From Syntrophomonas sp. UBA5432 (GTDB lineage Bacteria; Bacillota; Syntrophomonadia; Syntrophomonadales; Syntrophomonadaceae): a stretch of 52,932 bases of DNA. A program made the translations under genes and the position numbers. The DNA lies in NCBI GenBank assembly GCA_002424365.1, contig DIRQ01000052.1, positions 1 to 52,932 on the forward strand, written 5' to 3'. Positions 17,924 through 26,430 of the stretch are shown in pieces. The number at the start of each line of letters is the position of its first letter. Positions within the stretch are counted from its first letter, which is position 1. The notes beneath the pieces were generated by a model that saw only the letters and a program-made list of their open reading frames with translations, was not told the origin of the DNA and did no database searches.

Positions 17924-20401
17924 TTAGCGGGCCACAATGTTTACCAGCTTCCCAGGAACAACGATAGTTTTTACTATAGTCTTATCTTTAATTAATTGCT
18001 GTACCTTATTGCTGGCCAGGGCAATTTCCCTTAATTCTTCTTCAGAAAGGCCAGTGGCTACAGTAATCCGATCCCTTACCTTGCCGGAAATTTGCACCAC
18101 GATTTCTATTTCATCCTGAATCAAAGCAGCAGGGTCATAAGTTGGCCATTTTTGCAAACAGATAGCTTCCTCATTACCACATAACTGCCAGAGTTCTTCG
18201 CAGATGTGCGGTGAAAACGGACTTAACAGCAGCAAGAGAGCATTGATAGCCTCTTTTACTACCGGGAGGTCTTGCTCTTCATTATCGCTGTAGCTGCTCA
18301 AGGTATTGGATAGTTCCATTATGGCACTTATGGCCGTATTAAAATTAAAACGTTCCCCAATATCTTCGCTTACCTTTTTGATGCTGGCATGAGTTTTATA
18401 GCGCAATTTACGGGCATCGGCATCCAGCTGGGCGAAGTTATCGGGAATATTTACTTCTTTAATGGTATCGGCGTATTCATTTACCATCCGCCATACCCGG
18501 TTTAAAAAGCGATAGCTTCCCTCAACTCCCTGATCGCTCCACTCCAGGTCTCTTTCCGGCGGAGAGGCAAAAAGGATGAAGAGACGGGCAGTGTCAGCGC
18601 CATAAGTACCTATTATGTCCTCTGGACTGACTACATTACCTTTGGATTTGGACATTTTTGCCCCTTCTTTTAAAACCATGCCCTGGGTTAGCAGGTTGGT
18701 AAAAGGCTCTTCACAGGAGAGCATATTTATATCATACAGAAACTTGGTAAAGAAGCGGGCATACATCAGGTGCAGAATAGCATGTTCCACACCCCCAATG
18801 TATTGATCCACCGGCATCCAGTAATCTGCGGCCTCCCGGCTGAAAGGTATATCAATTTCATGCGGGCTGCAGAAGCGGTCAAAATACCAGGAAGAACAAA
18901 CAAAGGTATCCATGGTATCAGTTTCCCGCCGGGCCTCTTTACCACAGTTAGGACAATTGGTCTTATAAAAACTCTCCAATTGATTTAAAGGAGATTCACC
19001 GTAGGGCTTAAACTCAATATCTTCCGGCAGCAGTACCGGTAAGTCTTTTTCCGGTATCGGGACTACACCACAGTCCGGGCAATAGACAATTGGAATGGGT
19101 GCTCCCCAGTAACGCTGCCTGGATATGAGCCAATCGCGCAAACGGTAATTGATAGTTCCCTGGCCAATCCTATGCTCCTCCATATAGGCAATAATGCGTT
19201 CTTGGCCTTCTTCCACGGTGAGGCCATCAAATTCACCCGAGTTTACCATAACCCCATCATCGGTATAGGCCTCCACCATCTCTTTTCCCAGAGCCGGTGA
19301 TTCTGGGCTCTTTATTACCACTCGAATGGGAATATCATATTTACGGGCAAATTCGAAGTCCCTCTCATCATGGGCAGGAACGGCCATAATAGCTCCAGTG
19401 CCATAGTCCATTAAAACGTAATTGGCAATCCAAATCGGAACTTTTTCTCCGTTCATGGGATTTATGGCATAGGCTCCGGTAAATACCCCTTCCTTTTCCG
19501 TATCAGTTGCGGTACGGGCTATATCACTGGTAGACTGCATTTTTTTAATAAAGGCTTTAACTTCTGCTTCCTGGTCTTTCCCGGCCGCAAGCACTTCCAC
19601 CAGAGGGTGTTCCGGTGCCAGTACCATATAAGTAACCCCGAAAACCGTGTCTGGACGGGTGGTATATACACTCAAAGTTTCTTTACCGCCGTCTATGGCC
19701 AGCGAAAACTGACATCCCTCACTGCGGCCAATCCAGTTACGCTGCATAGTTTTAACCTTTTCAGGCCATCCTGGCAATTTTTCCAGGTCATCCAGTAAAC
19801 GCTGGGCATAGGCGGTGGTTTTGAAAAACCATTGCTCCAACTGTTTTTTATCCACTTCGCTTTCGCAGCGCTCACAGCAGCCTTCTACTACCTGCTCATT
19901 GGCCAGTACGGTCTGACAGGAGGGACACCAGTTAACTGCTGATTTTTTCTTGTAGGCCAGGTTATGTTCAAACAGCTTTAAAAACATCCACTGGGTAAAC
20001 TTATAGTAATCCGGTTTACAAGTAGTCAGTTCCCGATCCCAATCGTAGCTGATCCCCATGCCTTTAAGCTGTCGTTTCATTTTTTCAATATTGCCATAGG
20101 TCCAGCGAGCAGGATGGACTTCATTTTGAATGGCGGCATTTTCTGCAGGCAAGCCGAAAGCATCCCATCCCATCGGATGAAGTACATTATATCCATTCAT
20201 ATTTTTGAAACGGGCCACTACATCCCCAATGGCATAATTACGTACATGTCCCATATGCAGATGTCCGGAAGGATAGGGAAACATCTCCAGGTTATAATAC
20301 TTGGGTTTGTTGTTATCCTCGTAAACCTTGAAAAAACTATTCTCTTCCCAAATGTTTTGCCATTTGGCTTCAATGGCTTTAAAATCGTAACGTTTGTACA
20401 C
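17924..20401 (-). CDS. leuS: Leucyl-tRNA synthetase
   Basis: Class I synthetase of 825 residues that charges tRNA-Leu. The HIGH motif is His49-Met-Gly-His52 in PYPSGHLHMGHVRN, and KMSKSKGNVV lies near residue 582. A zinc-binding cysteine group lies near 160-185 (CPSC...CERC) and the editing domain at about 225-420. The GTG start is preceded by AAGGAGG. Expression is controlled by the T-box leader upstream, whose specifier is a leucine codon. The gene is alone in its transcription unit apart from possible read-through into ogt. Confidence 0.98.
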   Translation of the reverse strand: MYKRYDFKAIEAKWQNIWEENSFFKVYEDNNKPKYYNLEMFPYPSGHLHMGHVRNYAIGDVVARFKNMNGYNVLHPMGWDAFGLPAENAAIQNEVHPARWTYGNIEKMKRQLKGMGISYDWDRELTTCKPDYYKFTQWMFLKLFEHNLAYKKKSAVNWCPSCQTVLANEQVVEGCCERCESEVDKKQLEQWFFKTTAYAQRLLDDLEKLPGWPEKVKTMQRNWIGRSEGCQFSLAIDGGKETLSVYTTRPDTVFGVTYMVLAPEHPLVEVLAAGKDQEAEVKAFIKKMQSTSDIARTATDTEKEGVFTGAYAINPMNGEKVPIWIANYVLMDYGTGAIMAVPAHDERDFEFARKYDIPIRVVIKSPESPALGKEMVEAYTDDGVMVNSGEFDGLTVEEGQERIIAYMEEHRIGQGTINYRLRDWLISRQRYWGAPIPIVYCPDCGVVPIPEKDLPVLLPEDIEFKPYGESPLNQLESFYKTNCPNCGKEARRETDTMDTFVCSSWYFDRFCSPHEIDIPFSREAADYWMPVDQYIGGVEHAILHLMYARFFTKFLYDINMLSCEEPFTNLLTQGMVLKEGAKMSKSKGNVVSPEDIIGTYGADTARLFILFASPPERDLEWSDQGVEGSYRFLNRVWRMVNEYADTIKEVNIPDNFAQLDADARKLRYKTHASIKKVSEDIGERFNFNTAISAIMELSNTLSSYSDNEEQDLPVVKEAINALLLLLSPFSPHICEELWQLCGNEEAICLQKWPTYDPAALIQDEIEIVVQISGKVRDRITVATGLSEEELREIALASNKVQQLIKDKTIVKTIVVPGKLVNIVAR

Positions 20402-20427
20402 ACCAATGTCCTCCTTAAACAGAAATC

Positions 20428-20461
20428 AAAAAAACTCTCTTCCCCGCAGGGACGAGAGTTT
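20428..20461 (-). terminator. Terminator of the leuS T-box
   Basis: GAGAGTTT/AAACTCTC outer stem (20461-20454 with 20439-20432), inner TCCC/GGGA stem, then a run of seven T on the minus strand, 31 bases before the leuS start. This is the off-state structure of the riboswitch. Confidence 0.9.
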
Positions 20462-20501
20462 GATATTCCCGTGGTACCACCCTTATTGACAGATATAATA
20501 A

Positions 20502-20577
20502 TGGTGGAGCTAGTGGGATTCGAACCCACGACCTCTTGAATGCCATTCAAGCGCGCTCCCAACTGCGCCATAGCCCC
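20502..20577 (-). tRNA. tRNA-Ala (anticodon GGC)
   Basis: A complete 76-base tRNA with encoded CCA (20504-20502). The anticodon arm is CTTGA / ATGGCAT / TCAAG, giving anticodon GGC. The T arm is GTGGG TTCGAAT CCCAC. The acceptor stem GGGGCTA/TAGCTCC has a G-U pair at position 3:70, the identity element of alanine tRNAs. All arms pair properly, so it looks functional. It has no clear promoter of its own and lies inside the leuS leader, downstream of the leader promoter. Confidence 0.97.
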
Positions 20578-20757
20578 ACATATACTGCCCACTTTAAAAA
20601 CGATAACGGATTTTTACCGTTACAGGCTAAATATCACCTGCAATGCTCCCCGGCGAGTTCAACTGGCTTTATACCACCTTCCACCACCCGGTGGCTCTCT
20701 GTTAGCGCCCGTCTAATACTCCGGTTCTCAGCCGGCTATTCGATTAACACATTAGCA

Positions 20758-20786
20758 ATTATAAGGGAATAAACATTCAAAGTCAA
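20758..20786 (-). promoter_or_regulatory. Promoter of the leuS leader / tRNA-Ala
   Basis: On the minus strand TTGACT (20786-20781) and a perfect TATAAT (20763-20758) are separated by exactly 17 bases. Transcription would start near 20751, just before T-box Stem I, so the tRNA and leuS share one promoter. Confidence 0.8.
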
Positions 20787-20789
20787 CAA

Positions 20790-21116
20790 TTACTAAGTGT
20801 TTTCTTCGCTTAGAGCTGTACGCAAGGGGTAAAAGGGTAAAGGGTAAAGGATAAGGTATGAGGAGTGAGGAGAAGGGTGTGAGGGTGTCCTTAGCTCAGG
20901 AGGACTATAGGAACATCCGAATACCCTATGGGCCTGTTAATCATTAAGCAATTTGGATGCCCTGTGGGTACGTCATTCCTAGCGTTTATTTTATTATTTA
21001 CAATCTGTGCTAATCCTTAGGGAATCTGTGTCCATTCCCGGATATTCACATGTAGTCATTGCCATAATGGAGGATATTGGTAATATATGTAGAATTAAGC
21101 TGCTGGAGGGGAAATT
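20790..21116. other. Gene-free stretch before comEA with repeat-like fragments
   Basis: No coding frame is supported. A purine-rich run at about 20825-20890 (AAGGGGTAAAAGGG-type units, then AGGAGTGAGGAG) resembles the tail of the dispersed repeat without its core. Two short near-palindromes follow: ATACCCTATGGGC at about 20921-20933 and GATGCCCTGTGGGTAC at about 20954-20969, related to motifs beside other repeat copies. No clear comEA promoter was found. Confidence 0.45.
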
Positions 21117-21740
21117 ATGGAATTGGACAAACGCTGGATAGCTCTGGCCGTTTTCATTCTTCTTGTGGCCTTTACTGCGGGAATAATATATTCTGACTTT
21201 AAAAACGATAGACAGGCAGAAGAGGAAACCTTACTGCAATCCTCTGATCAAATTGGTGAGACCAGGTCGGACGAATTGGAGAGCAAGATTATCCAAGTAT
21301 ATATTACTGGTGCCGTAAAAAACCCCGGAGTTTATCGACTGCAGGAAGGTGACCGCTTATACCAGGCAGTGGAGATGGCTGAAGCTCTGCCGGAAGCTGA
21401 ACTTAAATACCTGGAAATGGCTCGTCCATTGATCGATGGTGAAACAATACCGGTTCCCGCGAAGGGGGAGATTCCCGAGCTACCAGTAGCCATAAATGCT
21501 GGTGGCTCTTACACCAATGCTATATCCCATCAGAGTTCAGATATGGTTAATATTAATACTGCCTCTGCTCAGGAAATGGCAGATAAGTTAGACGGTATAG
21601 GCCCGGCTCTGGGGCAGCGGATAGTAGATTATCGTACCAGTAACGGCCCATTTAAAGATATAGAGGAAATCAAAAATGTCAGCGGTATCGGGGATAAAAG
21701 GTTTGAAGCTATCAAAAACAAAATAAGCGTACGCCAATAA
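21117..21740 (+). CDS. comEA: ComEA family DNA-binding competence protein
   Basis: Membrane-anchored DNA receptor of 207 residues. One N-terminal membrane span is at about 7-27, followed by a charged linker, an SLBB domain (about 58-110, YITGAVKNPGVYRLQEGDRL), and a C-terminal pair of helix-hairpin-helix motifs (VNINTASAQEMADKLDGIGP and VSGIGDKRFEAIK). It would capture double-stranded DNA outside the membrane and hand it to ComEC, encoded 43 bases downstream. GGAGGGG precedes ATG 21117. comEB, found in between in Bacillus, is absent, as is common in Clostridia. Confidence 0.93.
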   Translation: MELDKRWIALAVFILLVAFTAGIIYSDFKNDRQAEEETLLQSSDQIGETRSDELESKIIQVYITGAVKNPGVYRLQEGDRLYQAVEMAEALPEAELKYLEMARPLIDGETIPVPAKGEIPELPVAINAGGSYTNAISHQSSDMVNINTASAQEMADKLDGIGPALGQRIVDYRTSNGPFKDIEEIKNVSGIGDKRFEAIKNKISVRQ

Positions 21741-21783
21741 TGTTTTAATTGTAAGGGGTTAGAGGTGAGGGGTAAGGAAAAAT

Positions 21784-24105
21784 ATGTTTCCTTTCTGGTT
21801 TTTAGTCTGTATATTCTTTTCTATAGCTATAGTATTGGCCAATTATCATTTATGGATAGTGGTCTTTCTTCTTATTACCGGCTTATTCTTAGTTGCGGTT
21901 TACAGCCGCAGTTATTCCCGGGAAGCTTTTACCGGAGTGCTGGTAATTATGGCTGGCGTCCTCTATTTTTCCTTGCTTACCGCACCCGCACAGGAACACC
22001 TGCCGGAAATAAAGCCAGCTCAGGTGGAGGGCGTAGTAAAAGATTATCCCCGTTATGATGGAAAAAAGACTACTTTTGCAATCCGCACGGACAGCAAAAA
22101 TCGTTATTCCCGAAATATTCAGGTCTACTGTAATTTTGCCGCCCATTTGCAAAAGGGCGATAAGGTAGAAATCAAGGGTTCATTAAAACAGCCGGCCCGG
22201 GCTGGTAACCCGGGAGAATTTGACTACTGTAAATACCTGGAGAAGAATGGCATATATTACATTTTTTCAGTTAAAGAAGAAAAAGATCTCTCTATCAGCA
22301 GGCAAGCCAGCGGCTTTCAGGGATGGATAAACTCTTACCGTCAAAACAGCCAAGAGCTGATTAAAGAAGTTCTACCCCTGGATGAAGCGGCCATATTGCT
22401 GGGTATGCTCTTGGGAATTATAGAAGGTATTGATAGCAGTGAGTATAGCGATTACCAAAAAACCGGCGTAGTGCATATTTTTTCGGTATCCGGGCTACAT
22501 GTAGGTTTTCTCTTACTGCTCTGCGCCTGGGTTTGTTCTTTACTAGGGCTCTCCCGAAAAACGCGGGTGATATCTGGAATAATACTACTATTAATATATG
22601 CTACCCTGGTAGGCTGGCCGGTGCCAGTAATGCGTGCGGTAATAATGGGGTCAATAGGTCTAATTGCTTTCTATAGCGGGCGGGACAACCGGATGCTCAA
22701 TAGCCTAGGTCTGGCGGGAATAGTTATTCTATTGATAAACCCGAATTCATTGCTGCAGATTTCCTTTCAACTTTCTTTTGCTGCTGCCTGGGGCTTAGTT
22801 TATCTCTTCCCCTTGCTAAGAAGAAGACTAAACTACAGCAGCAGGTGGGGTGATCTTCTGCTGGTACCTATTTGTGCTCAATTGGCAGTTATACCTCTTA
22901 CTGCTTACCATTTCCACCTTTTTAGCCCCCTGGCCTTACTGGCTAATATTCCAATAACTTATCTTTCCGGAGGAGCAGTTATCCTGGGGTTTTTATCCTT
23001 AATAACCGGTGGACTGCTACCAGGATTAAGCGTTATATTCCTTTATCCGGCAGGTTTGTGTATAGACCTTATTCGGGTAGTAAATGAACTGGTGGTAAAT
23101 ATTCCCGGTTCCTATTTACGGGTAATAACGCCAGGACCAGTATTGATAGTGCTCTATTATGCTGGTTTACTTCTTTCTATATACGTATTTACAGCTACCG
23201 GTGATAAAAAACGCTCCTCAATATTGGTAGCCGGGTTGGTAATGATTGCATTTTTTGTTACAGTGATCTGTCTACCGGGAAGTATATATAATCGCGGGAG
23301 ATTAGAGGTGACATTTATCGATGTAGGTCAGGGGGATAGTATTCTAATTAAAACCCCCCAGGGAAAATTTATACTGATTGATGGTGGAGGCAGTGATTTC
23401 TCTGATCCTGGTACCCGCAAGGTGCTCCCTTATCTATATTACCGGGGAGTACGAGAGCTTTACCTGGCGATAAATACCCACCCGGACACCGACCACCTGC
23501 AGGGAATGGAAACAGTTTTAAAGGAGATACCGGCACGCTACATTGCTGTACCGGCAACAATGGTTGATGCAGAGGAATACCAGAACCTGAGAAAAATTGC
23601 GGAGGTTAGGAAGATTCCCATTATACCCCTGGCTAGTGGGGAACAGGTAAACACTGGAGAAAAGATGAAAATTCGGGTTTTACACCCCACGGCAGGGGCT
23701 AAAACCCGGGATAATGCTAATGAAGAGTCCTTGGTGCTGGATATTCGTTATGATAGGTTTTCCACCCTGCTAACTGGTGATATAGGTATTGAACCTATGC
23801 AGGAATTAGTAGAGAAAGAAAAATTAGTACCGGTGACTGTCTTAAAGATTCCCCATCATGGTAGTAAGTACTCAGTGTTGCCGTCTTTTTACGAAGAAAG
23901 TAAGCCACAATGGGCAGTAATTAGTGTAGGTGCAAATAATATATTCGGGCATCCTCATCCCTTGGTTTTGGAAGCATTGGAGGAAAAGAACATTAAAATC
24001 CTGAGAACCGATCGTGATGGCGCTATTACGTTCTGTAGTGATGGCAGGAGGGTTAGGCAGAAAACGGGTCCGGGTAGTGTTAGCCTGCTCTTTCCAGTAT
24101 ATTAA
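21784..24105 (+). CDS. comEC: ComEC/Rec2 DNA internalisation channel
   Basis: Polytopic membrane protein of 773 residues thought to form the channel for single-stranded DNA uptake. The N-terminal DUF4131-type region, the competence core with about eight spans (HIFSVSGLHVGFLLLL is the hallmark), and a C-terminal metallo-beta-lactamase domain from about 510 are all present. The metal motif His566-x-Asp-x-Asp570-His571 (NTHPDTDHLQG) is intact, as are IDVGQGDSILI and PHHGSKYS, so a nuclease role of this domain is plausible. The ribosome site before ATG 21784 is the purine-rich GGGGTAAGG. The full length suggests a functional gene. Confidence 0.94.
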   Translation: MFPFWFLVCIFFSIAIVLANYHLWIVVFLLITGLFLVAVYSRSYSREAFTGVLVIMAGVLYFSLLTAPAQEHLPEIKPAQVEGVVKDYPRYDGKKTTFAIRTDSKNRYSRNIQVYCNFAAHLQKGDKVEIKGSLKQPARAGNPGEFDYCKYLEKNGIYYIFSVKEEKDLSISRQASGFQGWINSYRQNSQELIKEVLPLDEAAILLGMLLGIIEGIDSSEYSDYQKTGVVHIFSVSGLHVGFLLLLCAWVCSLLGLSRKTRVISGIILLLIYATLVGWPVPVMRAVIMGSIGLIAFYSGRDNRMLNSLGLAGIVILLINPNSLLQISFQLSFAAAWGLVYLFPLLRRRLNYSSRWGDLLLVPICAQLAVIPLTAYHFHLFSPLALLANIPITYLSGGAVILGFLSLITGGLLPGLSVIFLYPAGLCIDLIRVVNELVVNIPGSYLRVITPGPVLIVLYYAGLLLSIYVFTATGDKKRSSILVAGLVMIAFFVTVICLPGSIYNRGRLEVTFIDVGQGDSILIKTPQGKFILIDGGGSDFSDPGTRKVLPYLYYRGVRELYLAINTHPDTDHLQGMETVLKEIPARYIAVPATMVDAEEYQNLRKIAEVRKIPIIPLASGEQVNTGEKMKIRVLHPTAGAKTRDNANEESLVLDIRYDRFSTLLTGDIGIEPMQELVEKEKLVPVTVLKIPHHGSKYSVLPSFYEESKPQWAVISVGANNIFGHPHPLVLEALEEKNIKILRTDRDGAITFCSDGRRVRQKTGPGSVSLLFPVY

Positions 24106-24327
24106 TTTGCGGCTTATTTGTTAGAGGCCATCGCAGGGACCTGCAAAGGCAAGGCAAGAAACGTCCCCACTTGCGGATGTCTGTGTTGAAAACGTATTTG
24201 TTAAAGCTTTTGGCCCCCGGCAAATATTTAAAAATGTCACTCTCTTTCTTCGTGCCAAACCGGCTCTAGCACCGGTATGCTAGATTGTCCAACAATTGAG
24301 CCAGGTTAATAAAAGAGCAGGTAAAAA
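24106..24327. other. Intergenic stretch after comEC, nothing recognised
   Basis: No open frame with a ribosome site. Short complementary segments are present (for example GGGAC with GTCCC at about 24136-24161), but no known RNA family is recognisable. Confidence 0.4.
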
Positions 24328-24348
24328 AAGGGGTGCTTTGCACCCCTT
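24321..24348 (-). terminator. Terminator after the DUF4179-type gene
   Basis: AAGGGGTGC (24328-24336) pairs perfectly with GCACCCCTT (24340-24348) around three T. On the minus strand the stem is followed by seven T. It lies 66 bases past the 24414 stop. It could also weakly stop comEC transcription on the other strand. Confidence 0.85.
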
Positions 24349-24376
24349 AACATTATCCTTAACTCAGCACATCAAA

Positions 24377-24402
24377 GGTGTCAAGACGGTCCTCCTGACA
24401 CC
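24377..24402. repeat. Short palindromic repeat with GACGGT core (copy 1)
   Basis: GGTGTCA (24377-24383) and TGACACC (24396-24402) flank a core containing GACGGTCCTCC. Related elements are at 26846-26887, 35479-35508, 44951-44979 and 46748-46784. It lies between the DUF4179-type gene and its terminator. Confidence 0.75.
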
Positions 24403-24413
24403 TTATTTGTTTG

Positions 24414-25844
24414 TTACTGCTTGAAATCTATGGTAGTGCCATTGATATCAACTGCTCCAACATTCTTGACATCCAGTGGAGACCCGGGCATGTATTTTAT
24501 AGTAATCTTCCCGTTTTCATTTAAAGTGTTGGTGGTATTGAAATCATCAACCCTGCTGCCGTCGGTCATGATAGCGGCAATAGCGAGGTTATCCGAGGTA
24601 TCTGCGCCATGGGGCTTTCCACTTCCCATTACGGTAATTCCCAGCGGAGATATGGCGACACGGGTGATTTTCATGCTGCCCGCCTCTATATTACAGGCGG
24701 CCTCTTGCGCTTTGGTGACCGCCTCAATCTTGAATGTGGTTTGCCAGTTTCCTTCGATTTGCCGGTCATAGGCAACAAAAAATCCCTTTAGCTTGAACCT
24801 GGCCAAATCCATTTTATCCAGTTCAAATATGTTTTCTTCATATTTGGAGGTACCTTCCACCTTGTGGTTCAGGGAAACATTGCTGGGGTAAATGATATTT
24901 CCGGTAGCGTCGGTCAGATAAAGATATCCGTGGTTTTCAACACCGTCGCGGCTCCACCTGACCTGCACATGCAGCCGGCCATCCACTCTGCCGATATTGG
25001 ATATCTCGGCAAAGTTGATTCCAGGTAAGGGGATGCGAAGTGCATCCTTTTTTAAAACTTCTATTGTGCCTTGTTCCCTAAGGATTGGATACAACTCACC
25101 GCCCCCGCCGGGAGAGTTATTCATATCAAATACGGTTGTTTCAGGAGCCTGGGGAAGAGAAACCGTCCATCGGGCACCGTCTCCGCTTGGATACAGCTCA
25201 CCGCCCCCGCCGGGGGAGTTGTTCATAGCCAATGCAGTTGTTTCAGGATCTTGAAGCAGAGCAGTTAAGTCTACGCCCGGGTCAACTTCCCGGTATACAT
25301 GTTTGCCGCTCATAAAGGAGTTGACGCGAACAGTTACTTTTTGGCCCTCCAACTTGTCGCCGCCACTGCCCATCAGGCGCAAGGTAGCCGTTTTGGTCTT
25401 TGCATCAAAGTCTACAATTTCACTTGTCAACATATTGGCGCCGGAAATGCTGAAACCACCCAAGAGATTCATGGATTCATCAATGCGATTACCGGTTAAA
25501 TCCTGCATGGTCAGGTATACAACCGCCGTATCATCATCATTCATGGCGGCTACAACTTCCATTTTGATGCCATTGCTTACCGAGACCAGTTCTATCGGCT
25601 GCAACTTCTGGGCTATTTGCGGACTGACCAAGGAAACCAGCCGGTTGAAACTGGGGATGGTAGCTGCCATTACCGGAAGCGCCAGTGCTATGCACAGACA
25701 AACCGCTGCTGCTATCCCTAAAGGTCTTCTCATTAATCCCGGCTTAACCGCGGTATTAATGGTTGGGCGGGAAAATTCATCGTCGAGGGTTAAGCTTGCC
25801 AGCCGGGAATCGATCACCTCGCGAATGGTTTTCTGGTTATTCAT
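24414..25844 (-). CDS. DUF4179-type membrane protein, probable ECF anti-sigma partner
   Basis: A 476-residue protein with a cytoplasmic N-terminus of about 40 residues, one membrane span (about 43-62, LGIAAAVCLCIALALPVMAA) and a large external domain with the SNGIKMEVVAAMNDDDTAVVYLTMQD segment (shown whole only as VAAMNDDDTAVVYLTMQD) typical of DUF4179/DUF5643 proteins. These usually follow an ECF sigma gene and act as its membrane regulator. It starts inside the sigma stop (ATGAATAA overlap, 8 bases). Residues about 200-253 hold a 34-residue tandem duplication containing MNNSPGGGGELYP twice. No zinc-finger anti-sigma motif is present, so sequestration of the sigma factor is inferred from gene order. 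Confidence 0.8.
   Translation of the reverse strand: MNNQKTIREVIDSRLASLTLDDEFSRPTINTAVKPGLMRRPLGIAAAVCLCIALALPVMAATIPSFNRLVSLVSPQIAQKLQPIELVSVSNGIKMEVVAAMNDDDTAVVYLTMQDLTGNRIDESMNLLGGFSISGANMLTSEIVDFDAKTKTATLRLMGSGGDKLEGQKVTVRVNSFMSGKHVYREVDPGVDLTALLQDPETTALAMNNSPGGGGELYPSGDGARWTVSLPQAPETTVFDMNNSPGGGGELYPILREQGTIEVLKKDALRIPLPGINFAEISNIGRVDGRLHVQVRWSRDGVENHGYLYLTDATGNIIYPSNVSLNHKVEGTSKYEENIFELDKMDLARFKLKGFFVAYDRQIEGNWQTTFKIEAVTKAQEAACNIEAGSMKITRVAISPLGITVMGSGKPHGADTSDNLAIAAIMTDGSRVDDFNTTNTLNENGKITIKYMPGSPLDVKNVGAVDINGTTIDFKQ
25085..25248. repeat. Internal 102-base duplication in the DUF4179-type gene
   Basis: The segments 25085-25146 and 25187-25248 match at about 55 of 62 bases, with a period of 102 bases (34 codons). 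They encode the repeated ETT-x3-MNNSPGGGGELYP. Most differences are third-position or conservative, and the frame is kept, which suggests an old in-frame duplication under selection. Confidence 0.85.
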
Positions 25845-26355
25845 CGTAATACCATCCTTCCAATTTGGATTTCAACTGTTCTCGGGCCCGCTTCAGTCTA
25901 ACCGCTACTGTGGATGCCGGAATATTCAGGGCCCTGGCAATTTCGCGGATCGGCATGTCATGATAATAAAACAGGAGAATGACTTCTTTGTATTTGGGAG
26001 ACAGCTTCATAATTTCCAAAACCAGAGTATCATCTTGCAGTGATTCCGGATCGGCACTAAACGCAATCTCCTGCAACGATTTGGCTGCATCAACATGCTT
26101 CCACCAGAAGCTTCGCCGGTAGTTTTTGCAGACATTTATCGCAATTCTCATAATCCAAGTCTTAATATCGGAATCGCCTTTGAATTGCGGGTAGTTTTTA
26201 TAGACTTTCAGAAATGTTTCCTGCACAGCGTCCTCGGCTAAATGAACATCTTTCAAATATAGAAAGCACATTCTAAACAGTGAGTCGCCATATTCGTATA
26301 CCAGCTCGTCTATATCTGTAGCGCTGTTTCTATTCGGTACCGGAATAGAATTCAA
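25837..26355 (-). CDS. ECF RNA polymerase sigma factor
   Basis: Sigma-70 family factor of 172 residues. Region 2 (about 22-85) shows EDAVQETFLKVYKNYPQFKG and the -10 binding segment KTWIMRIAINVCKNYRR; region 4 (about 115-165) shows LSPKYKEVILLFYYHDMPI and a helix-turn-helix REIARALNIPASTVAVRLKRA (shown as REIARALNIPASTVAV). It would direct polymerase to stress or envelope promoters, held off by the membrane protein it overlaps. The TTG start has AAAGGAGG seven bases upstream. The controlled genes are not apparent here. Confidence 0.92.
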   Translation of the reverse strand: MNSIPVPNRNSATDIDELVYEYGDSLFRMCFLYLKDVHLAEDAVQETFLKVYKNYPQFKGDSDIKTWIMRIAINVCKNYRRSFWWKHVDAAKSLQEIAFSADPESLQDDTLVLEIMKLSPKYKEVILLFYYHDMPIREIARALNIPASTVAVRLKRAREQLKSKLEGWYYDE

Positions 26356-26430
26356 ATCCTAACCTCCTTTCACTAATTAGACACCGCCAGGGCTGAAAAG
26401 ATTTCATAAAAGTGACTACTGCCCAACCAG

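Larger units (their letters stand above)
20402..20750 (-). promoter_or_regulatory. leuS T-box riboswitch, interrupted by a tRNA gene
   Basis: Minus-strand leader. Stem I (about 20750-20625) has the AGTA element (20720-20717), the AGAGAGCC segment (20700-20693) and the specifier region GAA-CTC-GCC with CTC, leucine, at 20657-20655. The conserved T-box AGGGTGGTACCACG is at 20483-20470. The terminator pairs 20432-20439 with 20454-20461, followed by seven T. Uncharged tRNA-Leu should stabilise the antiterminator and allow leuS transcription. The odd point is a complete tRNA-Ala gene at 20502-20577, between Stem I and the T-box sequence. A hairpin (20604-20609 with 20617-20622) lies between Stem I and the tRNA. 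Confidence 0.92.

Noticed and set aside
21765..22058. 97-residue open frame at the start of comEC
   Set aside because: Out-of-frame shadow; the comEC frame explains the region and has the better start.
24106..24330. Possible small RNA (SRP-like or riboswitch) after comEC
   Set aside because: No conserved SRP tetraloop or known riboswitch core could be recognised; short complementary pieces alone are not enough.
25303..26043. 246-residue open frame on the + strand opposite the ECF sigma and DUF4179-type genes
   Set aside because: It mirrors the two well-supported minus-strand genes, has no ribosome site, and its translation shows no domain.
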